Positions 33,206-41,687 of a stretch of 47,080 nucleotides of DNA are shown piece after piece; the stretch's first letter is position 1; every line of letters starts with the position of its first letter. Made by a program: the position numbers and the translations under genes. The DNA comes from Synergistaceae bacterium (GTDB lineage: Bacteria; Synergistota; Synergistia; Synergistales; Aminobacteriaceae). The notes under the pieces were generated by a model. The model saw only the letters and a list, made by a program, of their open reading frames with translations, was not told where the DNA came from and searched no databases. The stretch covers positions 1-47,080 of the forward strand of contig JAFSWW010000055.1 in assembly GCA_017444345.1 (NCBI GenBank), read 5' to 3'.

Positions 33206-33967
33206 ATGAATCAAAATTGGAACTCGGAAAATTACTCGCAAAAATTCTCGTTCGTGTATAAATACGGCTCTGATGTATTAGATTTAATAGATCCTGAAGG
33301 AGTCAAAAATGTAATTGATTTAGGCTGCGGGACTGGAGCATTAACAAGACAGCTCGCAGAAAAAGGCTTTAATGTTACCGGACTCGACGCTTCAGAAGAA
33401 ATGTTAAATCAGGCACGGGCAAATAATCCCGACATAAAATTTATACAGGCCGACGCGGCAAATTTCAAACTCGGTGAAAAAGTTGACGCTATATTTTCAA
33501 ATGCTGTGCTTCACTGGATAGATAAATATAAGCAGCCTTTAATGATGAAGTGCGTATATAATTCACTGAATCAGGGCGGGCAGTTCGTTTTTGAGATGGG
33601 CGGTTATGGGTGCTGCGCTATGATTCATGACGAACTTGCTAAAAATTTCGCTGCTCATGACTATAAATATATTATGCCGTTCTACTTCCCGACTATTGGC
33701 GAATATTCTTCACTGTTAGAGAACGCCGGTTTTACTGTTAGATACGCGATTTTATTTGACAGGCCCACTAAATTAGAAGGCGATGACGGTTTATATAACT
33801 GGATTAAAATGTTCGTAAATATCCCGTTTAAGTCAATTAATGAGTCTGACAGAGAAATAATTATATTAGATTCAGTGAATAATTTGCGGAATAATAATAA
33901 ATTATATAAGTCCGGAGTCTGGTATGCTGATTACGTGAGACTCAGAATTCGAGCCGTTAAAGAGTAA
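33206..33967 (+). CDS. Class I SAM-dependent methyltransferase, Tam-like
   Basis: A 253-aa cytosolic methyltransferase. SAM motif I is VIDLGCGTGALTRQLAEKG, motif II contains GLDASEEML, the DAANF acid follows, and the NAVLHWI segment is typical of the trans-aconitate 2-methyltransferase group. The C-terminal FYFPTIGEYSSLLENAGF and GLYNWIKMF blocks also match that group. The real substrate is not evident; small carboxylates are plausible. It has a full AGGAGG ribosome-binding site 10 nt before ATG. It is the last gene of the ABC-ABC-MFS operon, closed by a hairpin. Confidence 0.85.
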   Translation: MNQNWNSENYSQKFSFVYKYGSDVLDLIDPEGVKNVIDLGCGTGALTRQLAEKGFNVTGLDASEEMLNQARANNPDIKFIQADAANFKLGEKVDAIFSNAVLHWIDKYKQPLMMKCVYNSLNQGGQFVFEMGGYGCCAMIHDELAKNFAAHDYKYIMPFYFPTIGEYSSLLENAGFTVRYAILFDRPTKLEGDDGLYNWIKMFVNIPFKSINESDREIIILDSVNNLRNNNKLYKSGVWYADYVRLRIRAVKE

Positions 33968-33978
33968 TAATAATAAAA

Positions 33979-34004
33979 GCAGGGCAGTTATCGCGCTGTC
34001 CTGC
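33979..34004. terminator. Hairpin terminator between convergent genes
   Basis: A 9-bp stem (GCAGGGCAG at 33979-33987, CTGTCCTGC at 33996-34004, one G-T pair) with an 8-nt loop. On the minus strand it is followed by TTTTATTATTATT, a good terminator for the YbjN-like gene. On the plus strand it is followed by CTTGT, weaker, for the methyltransferase operon. Confidence 0.8.
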
Positions 34005-34013
34005 CTTGTAAAC

Positions 34014-34562
34014 TTAATCGCTTTCACATTTTTTAACTGCGTCAATGGGCTGTGCGTCCGTGAATATCAAATCAAGAATCCCCGGTGAATATCTCTCGAA
34101 CATCATAGCGGGAATAAGCATACTTGCTCGGACAATCTCACGGGATGGCGTTATATCGCTGCAATTAACGTAAATTTTGTAACGTATTTCTCCGTCGTTG
34201 CAGTCAAGCTCAAAATTTCCATTCTTGAGTCCGTAATTAGCCCTGCAAATAAATTCGGCCATTGCTGCAATAGCGAGTTTGCTGTCAGAGTCCGCACTAA
34301 TAGGCGATATAGCATAAACTGTATAAGCATTCTCATGAACTTGCACGAAAAAATTAATATTCTTGAGTTTCCCGCCTATATTAACGCCAAATCTAAATAT
34401 TCCGTTCTCATCGTCAAAGTTAAAATGCCACTCATCAACAAGTAAGAAATCACGAATTTCCGCCGCAATTTCCTGTGAATAATCTTCATCAGCAAAAGCC
34501 TTCTTTGCACTCACGCCCGCAAATAATATTATTAACGCACAAATAATTAATATACTCGTCAA
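34014..34562 (-). CDS. Exported YbjN-like protein
   Basis: A 182-aa protein with an N-terminal hydrophobic signal (about residues 2-24, ending in an Ala-x-Ala-type site SAKKAFA). The body matches the YbjN fold (type III secretion chaperone-like): a W-H-F-N-F strand, the MAEFICRANYGLKNGNFELD helix-strand, a DGEIRYKIYVNC strand and a closing RYSPGILDLIF helix. YbjN proteins are usually cytosolic, so the signal sequence is unusual. The function is unknown. It forms a single-gene unit with its own terminator, and a GAGGAATT ribosome-binding site lies before ATG. Confidence 0.75.
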   Translation of the reverse strand: MTSILIICALIILFAGVSAKKAFADEDYSQEIAAEIRDFLLVDEWHFNFDDENGIFRFGVNIGGKLKNINFFVQVHENAYTVYAISPISADSDSKLAIAAMAEFICRANYGLKNGNFELDCNDGEIRYKIYVNCSDITPSREIVRASMLIPAMMFERYSPGILDLIFTDAQPIDAVKKCESD

Positions 34563-34646
34563 AATAAATTCCTCCTTTATACACTTTATACAAATTATAT
34601 AAACACGCTTATATTGTATCAGTTAATCAGGAGAAAATTTTTATAA

Positions 34647-35402
34647 TTATCTAGCGAGCCAGCCTCCGTCGACTGCTAAAATATGGCCGTTCACGTAATT
34701 TGACGCTTGAGACGCAAGAAATACAGCAGCACCCTTCAAATCTTCAGGAGTCCCCCATCTGTCTGCGGGAATTCTCGATAAAATTTCTACGCTGCGTTTA
34801 GGGTCTTTAATGAGTGCGTCCGTGTTATTTGTTGCTATATAGCCCGGTGCTATTGCGTTGACCTGAATATTATATTTTGCGAGTTCATTTGCCATTAATT
34901 TGGTAATTCCTGCTACTGCGCTTTTACTGGCTGTGTAACTCACGACTCTTATACCGCCCTGAAATGAAAGCATTGACGCTATATTAATAATTTTGCCGCC
35001 GCCCTGAGCTTTCATGACTCTAGCTGCTGCCTGAGACAGGAAAAATAAAGATTTCTGATTCGTGTTAATTACGTCGTCCCAGTTTTTCTCGCTGAATTCG
35101 AGAACGTCCTCGCGCCTGATTATGCCTGCATTATTCACGAGAATATCAAGCCGCCCGAAAGTTTTTATTGTCGTATCGACTAAATCCTGAATCTTGTCTT
35201 GCTTGCTCATGTCGATATCATAATATAAAAATTTCCGGCCAAGTGATTCGATATATTGCTTAGTTTCGGGCATTTCGGCGTGCCCGGCTCCCACGACATT
35301 GCAGCCTGCTTCTGCTAAACCTTCAGCAATTCCGCGCCCGATTCCTGTTCTTGCACCTGTTACAAGTGCGATTTTGCCCTCAAGATTAAATAAATTTGTC
35401 AT
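34647..35402 (-). CDS. kduD: 2-dehydro-3-deoxy-D-gluconate 5-dehydrogenase KduD
   Basis: A short-chain dehydrogenase (251 aa) that reduces 3-deoxy-D-glycero-2,5-hexodiulosonate (DKII) to 2-keto-3-deoxygluconate. The NAD-binding TGARTGIGRGIAEGL, NNAG, catalytic Ser (IASMLSFQGG) and YTASKSAV (Tyr and Lys) motifs are all there, and the C-terminal VNGHILAVDGGWLAR is the KduD type. It lies 28 nt after kduI, which makes its substrate. Other pathway genes (kdgK, kdgA, lyases) are not in the window. Confidence 0.93.
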   Translation of the reverse strand: MTNLFNLEGKIALVTGARTGIGRGIAEGLAEAGCNVVGAGHAEMPETKQYIESLGRKFLYYDIDMSKQDKIQDLVDTTIKTFGRLDILVNNAGIIRREDVLEFSEKNWDDVINTNQKSLFFLSQAAARVMKAQGGGKIINIASMLSFQGGIRVVSYTASKSAVAGITKLMANELAKYNIQVNAIAPGYIATNNTDALIKDPKRSVEILSRIPADRWGTPEDLKGAAVFLASQASNYVNGHILAVDGGWLAR

Positions 35403-35429
35403 GATAATTTTTTCTCCTACATAAATAAA

Positions 35430-36272
35430 TTATTTCATGTCGACGGGCTGAATTACGTCCATATCGTCAAATTCTTGATTTTCTCCGCCCATTGCCCATA
35501 TGAAAGTATAACTTGCTGTGCCTGCTCCTGAATGAATCGACCAAGAAGGCGAAATTACAGCGTCAAAATTTTTCATGACTATGTGCCGAGTCTCTTGTCC
35601 TTGTCCCATAAAGTGAAATACTACGTTATTATCGGGAATCTCAAAATATGTGTAAATTTCCATTCTGCGCTCGTGGGTATGTGCGGGCATAGTGTTCCAA
35701 ACGCTGCCGGACTCAAGCTGAGTTAATCCCATTGAGAGCTGACAAGTTTTTAATACATCGGGGTGAATGAATTGATTAATAACGCGTTTATTTGACGTTG
35801 CAGAATCTCCGAGCGGACGTTTTGCGGCATCGGCAATCTTTATTAATTTAGTCTCGTAACTTGTATGAGCAGGAGCAGAGACCATATAAAATTTTGCGGG
35901 GTTATTTGCGTCATCGCTTGAGAAGTAAACTTTTTCGGTGCCTTTGGTAATATACAAGCAATCTTTATAGCCGAGTTCGTAAATTTTCGAGTCAGCTTCA
36001 ATCTTGCCTGCTCCGCCTAAATTGAATATGCCTATTTCGCGTCTCTCAAGAAAATAATGAGTCCCGAAATTTTTCCATACGTCAATGCCGTCATCAATTG
36101 AAAGTTTTTTACTAACCGGCATACATCCGAGTGTTACCATTCTATCAACATGGCTGTAAATTGCGTTGACTTTGTCGGGCGTGTAGAGATTCTCAATTAA
36201 GAATTCTTTTCGCAGCTCTTCAGTTGTGTAACGCTTGACATCATTCGGGCTGCATGAATAACGAATATCCAT
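35430..36272 (-). CDS. kduI: 5-dehydro-4-deoxy-D-glucuronate isomerase KduI
   Basis: KduI is a cupin-fold Zn isomerase (280 aa) acting on 4-deoxy-L-threo-5-hexosulose uronate from pectin or glycosaminoglycan breakdown. The Zn site PAHTHERRMEIY (His, His, Glu) and the fourth ligand in SIHSGAGTASYTFIWAMGGENQ are visible. The N-terminus MDIRYSCSPNDVKRYTTEEL is typical. The ribosome-binding site is AGGAGG. The promoter lies in the last bases of the adjacent HD gene. The pair lets the cell use unsaturated uronates made by itself or by neighbours, consistent with a gut habitat. Confidence 0.95.
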   Translation of the reverse strand: MDIRYSCSPNDVKRYTTEELRKEFLIENLYTPDKVNAIYSHVDRMVTLGCMPVSKKLSIDDGIDVWKNFGTHYFLERREIGIFNLGGAGKIEADSKIYELGYKDCLYITKGTEKVYFSSDDANNPAKFYMVSAPAHTSYETKLIKIADAAKRPLGDSATSNKRVINQFIHPDVLKTCQLSMGLTQLESGSVWNTMPAHTHERRMEIYTYFEIPDNNVVFHFMGQGQETRHIVMKNFDAVISPSWSIHSGAGTASYTFIWAMGGENQEFDDMDVIQPVDMK

Positions 36273-36324
36273 TTTGAAAAATTTGCCTCCTGTTAAAATA
36301 TAAAAATTTATGATTTATGCCTTA

Positions 36325-36352
36325 ATTGTAAAATAGAGTGCGTTAATTTCAA
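36325..36352 (-). promoter_or_regulatory. Promoter of kduI-kduD
   Basis: On the minus strand: TTGAAA (36352-36347), a 16-bp spacer and TACAAT (36330-36325). The leader is about 45 nt and ends in the kduI AGGAGG site. The -35 box overlaps the stop region of the HD gene. Confidence 0.65.
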
Positions 36353-36786
36353 GAGTTATTATTAAGAATTTCAAGAGCTCGATTATATTTTGCTTTTCTT
36401 TTCTCATAATTTGCGAGTAATTCGGGAGTTGTAAGTCTAGTTTTGTCTAAATTATGGGCAATATCAGCGAGTTTTACTTTTTTTGCGATGGGATTAGATT
36501 TTATTGCGCGTATATAGTCTTCATATTCGACTCCCTGTTTATGAGTCAAAAGATTCACAGCTTGTGTGATTTCAGGGGGGAATATTTTTTCAAGTTCCGA
36601 GAGAGTTATATTTGAGTCCTCTATAACGTCATGAAGAAGTGCCGCGCAAATTTCTGACTCGGTGTTCATACTTTGAGCGACTATCACAGGATGTAAGAAA
36701 TAAGGCCGCCCTGCTTTGTCAGTTTGTCCGTGATGTGCTTTATATGCAATGTCTATAGCTTGATTAATTAATTCAGAGTAAAACAT
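36349..36786 (-). CDS. Small HD-domain (p)ppGpp hydrolase-like protein
   Basis: A 145-aa stand-alone HD domain of the RelA/SpoT hydrolase (MESH1/SAH) type: HHGQTDKAGRPYFLHPV, then LLHDVIEDS (the metal-binding HD plus the ED motif), and VKLADIAHNL (second metal-binding Asp and Asn). The synthetase, TGS and ACT domains are absent. It probably hydrolyses ppGpp or a related nucleotide. It overlaps the DUF501 gene by 19 nt and has a GGGAG site inside it. Confidence 0.88.
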   Translation of the reverse strand: MFYSELINQAIDIAYKAHHGQTDKAGRPYFLHPVIVAQSMNTESEICAALLHDVIEDSNITLSELEKIFPPEITQAVNLLTHKQGVEYEDYIRAIKSNPIAKKVKLADIAHNLDKTRLTTPELLANYEKRKAKYNRALEILNNNS

Positions 36787-37364
36787 GATTTGCAGCTCCC
36801 TTTACAATTTGTGTTAAGTCCTTGACTCTTGAGCCACTCGCCGCCCGGGTGATAATTTAACGCAAGAAACGAGGCCGTTTGCAGGTGAAGGCACTTAATA
36901 TTAATCGAGCTGAAAAGATATTTTGTGCCTCCGACTCCGCCCCGCATTAGTGATTTATAGAGTGAAGATTTATATTTTCGCATGAAATCCCGCAAATTCC
37001 TATCAAGCAAATTCACGCGTATTAATTGATGCAGTAAATTATAATTATTCCAGTCATGAAATAAATTATTGTCTCGTAAAAATTTCTCAAGTTGTAAGAC
37101 TCCGCCATTAGATTCAATTTTGCCGGCGAGCTTTATTAAATATGGACAAGTCAGCCAAAAACTTGTAGGAAAAGGCCTTAAATTTTTAGCAATCGGCGAA
37201 CATGTTATAACTTGAACATGATTATATCTGCATTTCTTAGCAGCTCCCATGATAATAGACGAGTCAAACTTTCTTTTTTTGTCCGAAAAATTTGACTCGA
37301 TAGCTTTAACTTCACGCACAAAAATGGGAGACAGGAGTCCCCCCTTAAAAATTTTATGATTCAC
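36768..37364 (-). CDS. DUF501-family protein
   Basis: A 198-aa protein matching DUF501 by the PFPTSFWLTCPYLI block, with VQVITCSPIAKN before it and KIESNGGVLQLEKFL after. This is the family's conserved core, whose function is unknown. The C-terminal part adds a Cys-rich end (CKGSCKSC), giving possible metal ligands. It sits four bases after the S1-domain gene and overlaps the HD gene, in a likely operon with both. DUF501 genes often neighbour enolase, ppx or S1 genes, which matches only in part here. Confidence 0.75.
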   Translation of the reverse strand: MNHKIFKGGLLSPIFVREVKAIESNFSDKKRKFDSSIIMGAAKKCRYNHVQVITCSPIAKNLRPFPTSFWLTCPYLIKLAGKIESNGGVLQLEKFLRDNNLFHDWNNYNLLHQLIRVNLLDRNLRDFMRKYKSSLYKSLMRGGVGGTKYLFSSINIKCLHLQTASFLALNYHPGGEWLKSQGLNTNCKGSCKSCFTLN

Positions 37365-37368
37365 GGCT

Positions 37369-37902
37369 TTAATATTCGCGTCTGTCAGGTCTTCTCTTAC
37401 TGCGGCCGGTTCGTGCTGAATTCCGAGTGTTTAAGTCCGTAATTTTTGCCTCGCTGGTCTTAAGGAATGATGCCATTTTTTTCTCGAAACTGTCAACATC
37501 ATCAAGTGAAGAATTATTCTCATCCCCTGCCAACTCCCTAAAATCATGAAATATTCTCGGAGTCTCACGCGGCGGCCTTAACTCGTGATTTGCGAAATTA
37601 TTATTATTCATAAATTGATGATTTTGTCTCGGCGGTCTTGCTTGAATTTGCGGCTGTTCTGTCGCTTGCTTGATTGACAAGTCTATGCGGCCTTTATCGT
37701 CAATTCTGATAACTTTTGCTTTTACTTCCTGCTGAGGCTTTAACACCTCGTTAATATCTTTCACAAAATTATATGAGAGCTCAGAAATATGTACCATTCC
37801 TTTGCGTCCTAATTTTGAGATCCTGACAAAAGCTCCGTACGGCATGATTTGCTCAACGGTGCAGTCAACTATGTCGCCAATGTTTAAAGCATTATCGGCC
37901 AT
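37369..37902 (-). CDS. S1 RNA-binding domain protein
   Basis: The N-terminal 75 residues are one S1 domain (GDIVDCTVEQIMPYGAFVRI, MVHISELSYNFVKDIN, VKAKVIRIDDKGRIDLSIKQA). The rest is a disordered tail rich in Pro, Asn and Arg with a basic end (GRSKRRPDRR). It resembles the YabR/general stress protein 13 group, which binds RNA or ribosomes. The exact role is unknown. The ribosome-binding site is GAGGGAG. It heads the S1-DUF501-HD set, and its product may act on stable RNA. Confidence 0.85.
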   Translation of the reverse strand: MADNALNIGDIVDCTVEQIMPYGAFVRISKLGRKGMVHISELSYNFVKDINEVLKPQQEVKAKVIRIDDKGRIDLSIKQATEQPQIQARPPRQNHQFMNNNNFANHELRPPRETPRIFHDFRELAGDENNSSLDDVDSFEKKMASFLKTSEAKITDLNTRNSARTGRSKRRPDRREY

Positions 37903-37932
37903 TTAGAAAAATTCTCCCTCGAAAAAATTTTA

Positions 37933-38520
37933 TTATACCCAACGCCATTCGGGTTTCTCGCCAAGTCCCAGCCTGCGCACTAAATACACGCTTTTTGCCT
38001 TAGAGTGGCGGCTTGTTGTATTGTACCAGACAAGCAATGTCCCCCGGCTCTTGTTTAACGCTAATTTTATCACGGCACTATCAACTATAGGAGAGTACAA
38101 AGCTAGCAGCATTTCATTTTTTGCAAGTACAGGCTTAACCTTCAAAAATTTTAGCAGATTCGGGCGTTCCTGCGGCATTGATTGAATTAACTTGATCGCT
38201 TTATAACTATTCATGCCCCGCTTTGTTAATTTATTGACTCGTATATCCTGCTTTGTGAAATGCTTAATCTTGAATTTCCTGACTGTGATTTGCTTAGTAA
38301 CCGTAAAAGTAACTTTTTTGATATTGCACTGTATTTTCCGCGCAAAAATGGGCACTCTTAACACGTTTATTTTTATGTGAGATTCGAATTTATGAGTCTC
38401 TATTACCCTGCGCAATGAATGAATTTCGGGAATTTCCGTAAAAAATCCCTCGTCGAGCCTATGAACGTTAACGCGCCTGAAAAAATTTTCTGCTAGAGTC
38501 CTTCTTATTGAATCAAGCAT
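37933..38520 (-). CDS. Protein of unknown function
   Basis: A basic protein of 195 aa that I do not recognise. It has two similar-looking halves of beta-strand type, several IKxxT strand patterns near 75-105, and a conserved-looking end (RRLGLGEKPEWRWV). No signal peptide or membrane helix is seen. A longer frame from 38583 exists, but the ATG at 38520 lies four bases after the stop of the upstream gene with GGAG at fair spacing, so I prefer it. It is in one transcript with the gene at 38525-39076. Confidence 0.5.
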   Translation of the reverse strand: MLDSIRRTLAENFFRRVNVHRLDEGFFTEIPEIHSLRRVIETHKFESHIKINVLRVPIFARKIQCNIKKVTFTVTKQITVRKFKIKHFTKQDIRVNKLTKRGMNSYKAIKLIQSMPQERPNLLKFLKVKPVLAKNEMLLALYSPIVDSAVIKLALNKSRGTLLVWYNTTSRHSKAKSVYLVRRLGLGEKPEWRWV

Positions 38521-38524
38521 TATA

Positions 38525-39076
38525 TTAATTTGCTCCGGTTGACAGTGATAATAAAGCCTTCTGGATTCTCGTGAACGGCTCAAGAACGTCCATAGATTTA
38601 GCTGCTTCTGTCAAAATTTCTGCGGCCTGCTTTATCTCCTCAGGTCTGACATTATCAGGAAATTCGAGTCTCAACGGTGCCCCGTTCTCTGACGCCTGCA
38701 ATAAGAAGACTCCTTTTTCTGAAGTCGTCTCAACATGTCCGGCAGCATCTAAAGGCGCATGACTTGATTCGGAAATTAACGCGGCTTTAACTTGACCGAC
38801 AATTTTTAAAGGGTTAAGCAAATCGCTATCACTGCACAGCCATAATAACGGGTCAACTTCTATAGAGTCTAGCAAACTTTCAAGCATTAACTCTTCTTTC
38901 AAGTAAGTATCTAGTGAAGAGCCGTATAATATTCTTTCGAGTCTGGTAGGCTTTACGAGATCCGTATATCTGAAGTCAACAGGAATCCCCCGCGTATCAC
39001 AAGCAAGAGCAGCACCCCGCATTTGTCCCTCTGAGCCTTCTATTACGATATAGCCTAAATTATTTTGTGATGCCAT
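38525..39076 (-). CDS. Protein of unknown function
   Basis: A 183-aa acidic cytosolic protein with no membrane segment and no motif I can name. The first part (YIVIEGSEGQMRGAALACDT) looks like an alpha/beta strand-loop start, and an Arg-Leu-Glu-Arg helix (TRLERILYGS) follows. The ribosome-binding site is AGGGGAC. It is the first gene of the run going down to the HD gene, and its product probably works with that of the next gene, four bases away. Confidence 0.55.
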   Translation of the reverse strand: MASQNNLGYIVIEGSEGQMRGAALACDTRGIPVDFRYTDLVKPTRLERILYGSSLDTYLKEELMLESLLDSIEVDPLLWLCSDSDLLNPLKIVGQVKAALISESSHAPLDAAGHVETTSEKGVFLLQASENGAPLRLEFPDNVRPEEIKQAAEILTEAAKSMDVLEPFTRIQKALLSLSTGAN

Positions 39077-39156
39077 AAATTTTTGAGTCCCCTTTTATGT
39101 AATATATATATATTATCGTCAAAATTATAAACCTGAATTATTTATTTTATTGCTAT

Positions 39157-39197
39157 AAAAAAATTCTCCCGACCGATAAAGCTATCAAGCCGAGAGA
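39157..39197 (-). terminator. Intrinsic terminator after glnN
   Basis: On the minus strand a 7-bp stem (TCTCTCG at 39197-39191 with CGGGAGA at 39171-39165, one U-G pair) is followed by A and seven T (plus-strand A run 39157-39163). It ends the glnN transcript before the next operon. Confidence 0.75.
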
Positions 39198-39238
39198 TTT
39201 ATTTATTCACCAAAAATTTTTATGAGTACGATATATTT

Positions 39239-41344
39239 TTATGCCGACAAACTAAGCAAATTTCTATAAATCGGATATGGCCAAATTTCTGCACTTGTAA
39301 CGAGTTCGGCAGCGTCGCATTTACTCCTGATTGAATCCATCAAAGGCAAAATCTTTTGTGTCAAGAAATCCGCGCGTTCTCTTGCGTTCAAGTCCGATAA
39401 ATGGGCTTTGTACTCGCTCAAAATTTCAGCGTCGGCTATTAAAGCATTCTTTGCAGTTCCCAGTCCCTTAATGTAATCGCGCCACGGCCTGTCATCGCCG
39501 AAGTCTACACCGTCAAATGCATAAAGAGAATTTCTCTCAAGCACTAATTGTTTTGATAAAGCCGGTAAAACTCCTTCAAATAACATGTCATATAACACGG
39601 CTGCTTCAACTTCAAGACCGGTGCAGAAATTTTCAAGTCTAACGCTGTGCAGATTCTCAAGTTCGTGAGCCTTAAATACTCCCAGTTCTGATAACATCTC
39701 TTTATTTTCAGGCTTAAGCAATAAATCTATACGTCCGGGCATGTCTTCAGCCTCAATTAATCCGCGCTTTCTTGCCTCGTCCTGCCACTGCGAACTATAA
39801 GCATCACCCTCAAATAAAATTTTATTGCCCTCTTTGAATGCCTCAGTGCTTGCTATTAATGCTGACTCGATGGGATCATCTGAATTTTTCGCGGCGATCT
39901 TCCCCGTTAATTGCTCGATACCCCATGCCCATATGCTTGCGAACATTGTAACAGGGAGCGCAATACTTTGACTCGAACCCGGAGCCCTGAACTCAAATTT
40001 ATCACCGGTGAAAGCTATAGGACTCGTGCGATTTCTATCACTGTCGAACGGTATAATATCAGGCAATTTTGTGAGTCCTATATCAATTATGCCCTTATCA
40101 GGTAATTCAGCATCGCCCTTATTTATTAAATCAGTCAGTGCCGAGCCTAAATAAACGCTCATAATTGAAGGTGGAGCCTCATGACCTCCGAGCCTGAATA
40201 AATTTCCATAAGTCGCGATACTTGCCTGTAATAAGCTGTGAAATTTGCTAAGTCCCAGCACAGCAGCAGCCATGAAAGCAAGAAATATTACATTACGTCT
40301 ATTATTATGAGAAGGCTTTAAAAGGTTTCTGCCCTCACTGTCCATTAATGATATATTCGTGTGCTTTCCTGATCCGTTCATGCCGTTAAAAGGTTTCTCG
40401 TGAAATAATAATCTTAACTCATGAGTGCGGGCTAATTTTCTCATAGTCTCCATCAAAATTTGATTCTGATCACATGCTATATTTGCTTCATTAAATAAAT
40501 GTGCGAATTCAAATTGACACCTCGCGACCTCGTTATGTCTTGCAGTAAGAGAGATTCCGAGTCTCGCTAAATCACGTTCTACGTCTTCCATGTAACGCAG
40601 GACGCGCCCGGGAATCGCTCCCATATAGTGATGATCTAATTTCTGATCTTTGGCAGGCTGTGCACCGATTAGAGTCCTCCCGCAAAATCTTATGTCAGGT
40701 CGTTTCTGAGCTCGCGGCCTATCAAGTAAGAAATATTCCTGTTCAGCTCCGACTGTTAATTTAACGGATTTGACTCCGCGCTGGCCTAACATTCTTAAAA
40801 GTTTTAAGGCTCTTGACTCAACTGCGTCTAATGCCCTCAATAATGGAGTCTTTAAATCCAAAGGAGTCCCATCAAACGAGAGAAATACAGACGGAATGCA
40901 GAGTGTGCCGCCCTTTTCGCTTTTCACGATAAATGCAGGGCTTGAAATATCCCACGCAGAATATCCACGTGCCTCAAATGTAGAACGAGTCCCGGCACTT
41001 GGGAAGCTCGACGCGTCAGGTTCGCCCTGTGAAAGATTATGACCTCTGAAAATTTCTATAGGCCGGCCTTCAGAATCTCCGAGTGTAAAAGCTGCATGCT
41101 TTTCTGCTGTAAGTTCGCTCATAGGTTGGAACCAGTGCGCCCAGTGTGTAGCCCCGTTTGAGATTGCCCAGTCCTTTAATGCGTTTGCTACGATGTCAGC
41201 TGCCTGACTGTCGAGTCTGCTTCGGCCTTCTATTGCTGCTATGACTTGATCATAAATGTCAGGGTTTAGGCGTTCCTTCATGACCCGGCGGTTAAATATT
41301 AATGTCCCGTAGATTTCGCGGATAGATTTATATTTTTCACTCAT
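39239..41344 (-). CDS. glnN: Glutamine synthetase type III (GlnN)
   Basis: A large (701 aa) ATP-dependent glutamine synthetase of the type III group, forming ammonia-assimilating dodecamers. Family blocks: the N-terminal THWAHWFQPMSELTAEKH, the metal-binding VGAEQEYFLLD, ARHNEVARCQFEFAHLF, NGSGKHTNIS, and the adenylyl-region APGSSQSIALP. It starts at ATG with a full GGGAGG site. Its leader contains an 8-bp inverted repeat, possibly regulatory. It is alone in its transcript, divergent from the protease gene. Type III enzymes are usual in gut anaerobes. Confidence 0.95.
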   Translation of the reverse strand: MSEKYKSIREIYGTLIFNRRVMKERLNPDIYDQVIAAIEGRSRLDSQAADIVANALKDWAISNGATHWAHWFQPMSELTAEKHAAFTLGDSEGRPIEIFRGHNLSQGEPDASSFPSAGTRSTFEARGYSAWDISSPAFIVKSEKGGTLCIPSVFLSFDGTPLDLKTPLLRALDAVESRALKLLRMLGQRGVKSVKLTVGAEQEYFLLDRPRAQKRPDIRFCGRTLIGAQPAKDQKLDHHYMGAIPGRVLRYMEDVERDLARLGISLTARHNEVARCQFEFAHLFNEANIACDQNQILMETMRKLARTHELRLLFHEKPFNGMNGSGKHTNISLMDSEGRNLLKPSHNNRRNVIFLAFMAAAVLGLSKFHSLLQASIATYGNLFRLGGHEAPPSIMSVYLGSALTDLINKGDAELPDKGIIDIGLTKLPDIIPFDSDRNRTSPIAFTGDKFEFRAPGSSQSIALPVTMFASIWAWGIEQLTGKIAAKNSDDPIESALIASTEAFKEGNKILFEGDAYSSQWQDEARKRGLIEAEDMPGRIDLLLKPENKEMLSELGVFKAHELENLHSVRLENFCTGLEVEAAVLYDMLFEGVLPALSKQLVLERNSLYAFDGVDFGDDRPWRDYIKGLGTAKNALIADAEILSEYKAHLSDLNARERADFLTQKILPLMDSIRSKCDAAELVTSAEIWPYPIYRNLLSLSA

Positions 41345-41365
41345 TATGCAAATTACCTCCCACTA

Positions 41366-41398
41366 TTAAGCAATTTTTTCACGAATTTTTTTGCTTAA
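41366..41398 (-). promoter_or_regulatory. Inverted repeat in the glnN leader
   Basis: Perfect arms TTAAGCAA (41366-41373) and TTGCTTAA (41391-41398), 17 bases apart, just before the glnN ribosome-binding site (about 41356-41361). It could be an operator or an RNA hairpin that limits translation. Confidence 0.5.
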
Positions 41399-41522
41399 CT
41401 TGCGCGATATTTTAGCATGAATATATTTTTTTGCAAATTTTATTATATACAAAGAATAATTTTTCACGAGGGATTATTTTATTGTGTGAATCAGGAAAAA
41501 TAAACTTTATACAATCTTTCTT

Positions 41523-41541
41523 TTATGATGGACTATCATAA
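41523..41541. promoter_or_regulatory. Inverted repeat, possible operator between glnN and the protease gene
   Basis: TTATGAT-GGACT-ATCATAA: 7-bp arms around a 5-bp centre. It lies in the 343-bp AT-rich space between the divergent genes, which otherwise holds no gene. Confidence 0.4.
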
Positions 41542-41599
41542 TATATCATTCAAAAATTTATCACGTAATATTTTATATTAATTTGCCCTGCTTATTATG

Positions 41600-41608
41600 T
41601 GCTACAAT
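41600..41608 (+). promoter_or_regulatory. Candidate extended -10 box of the protease gene
   Basis: TGCTACAAT fits the extended -10 pattern TGnTAnAAT; the -35 region is poor. The transcript would have a leader of about 70 nt with AAGGAGG before the ATG at 41688. Confidence 0.4.
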
Positions 41609-41687
41609 TTAACCGAAAATTACATGATATTCACTGAATATTTAACAAGTATTTATATTTTGATATTTAAGGAGGTATAAATCTTTC

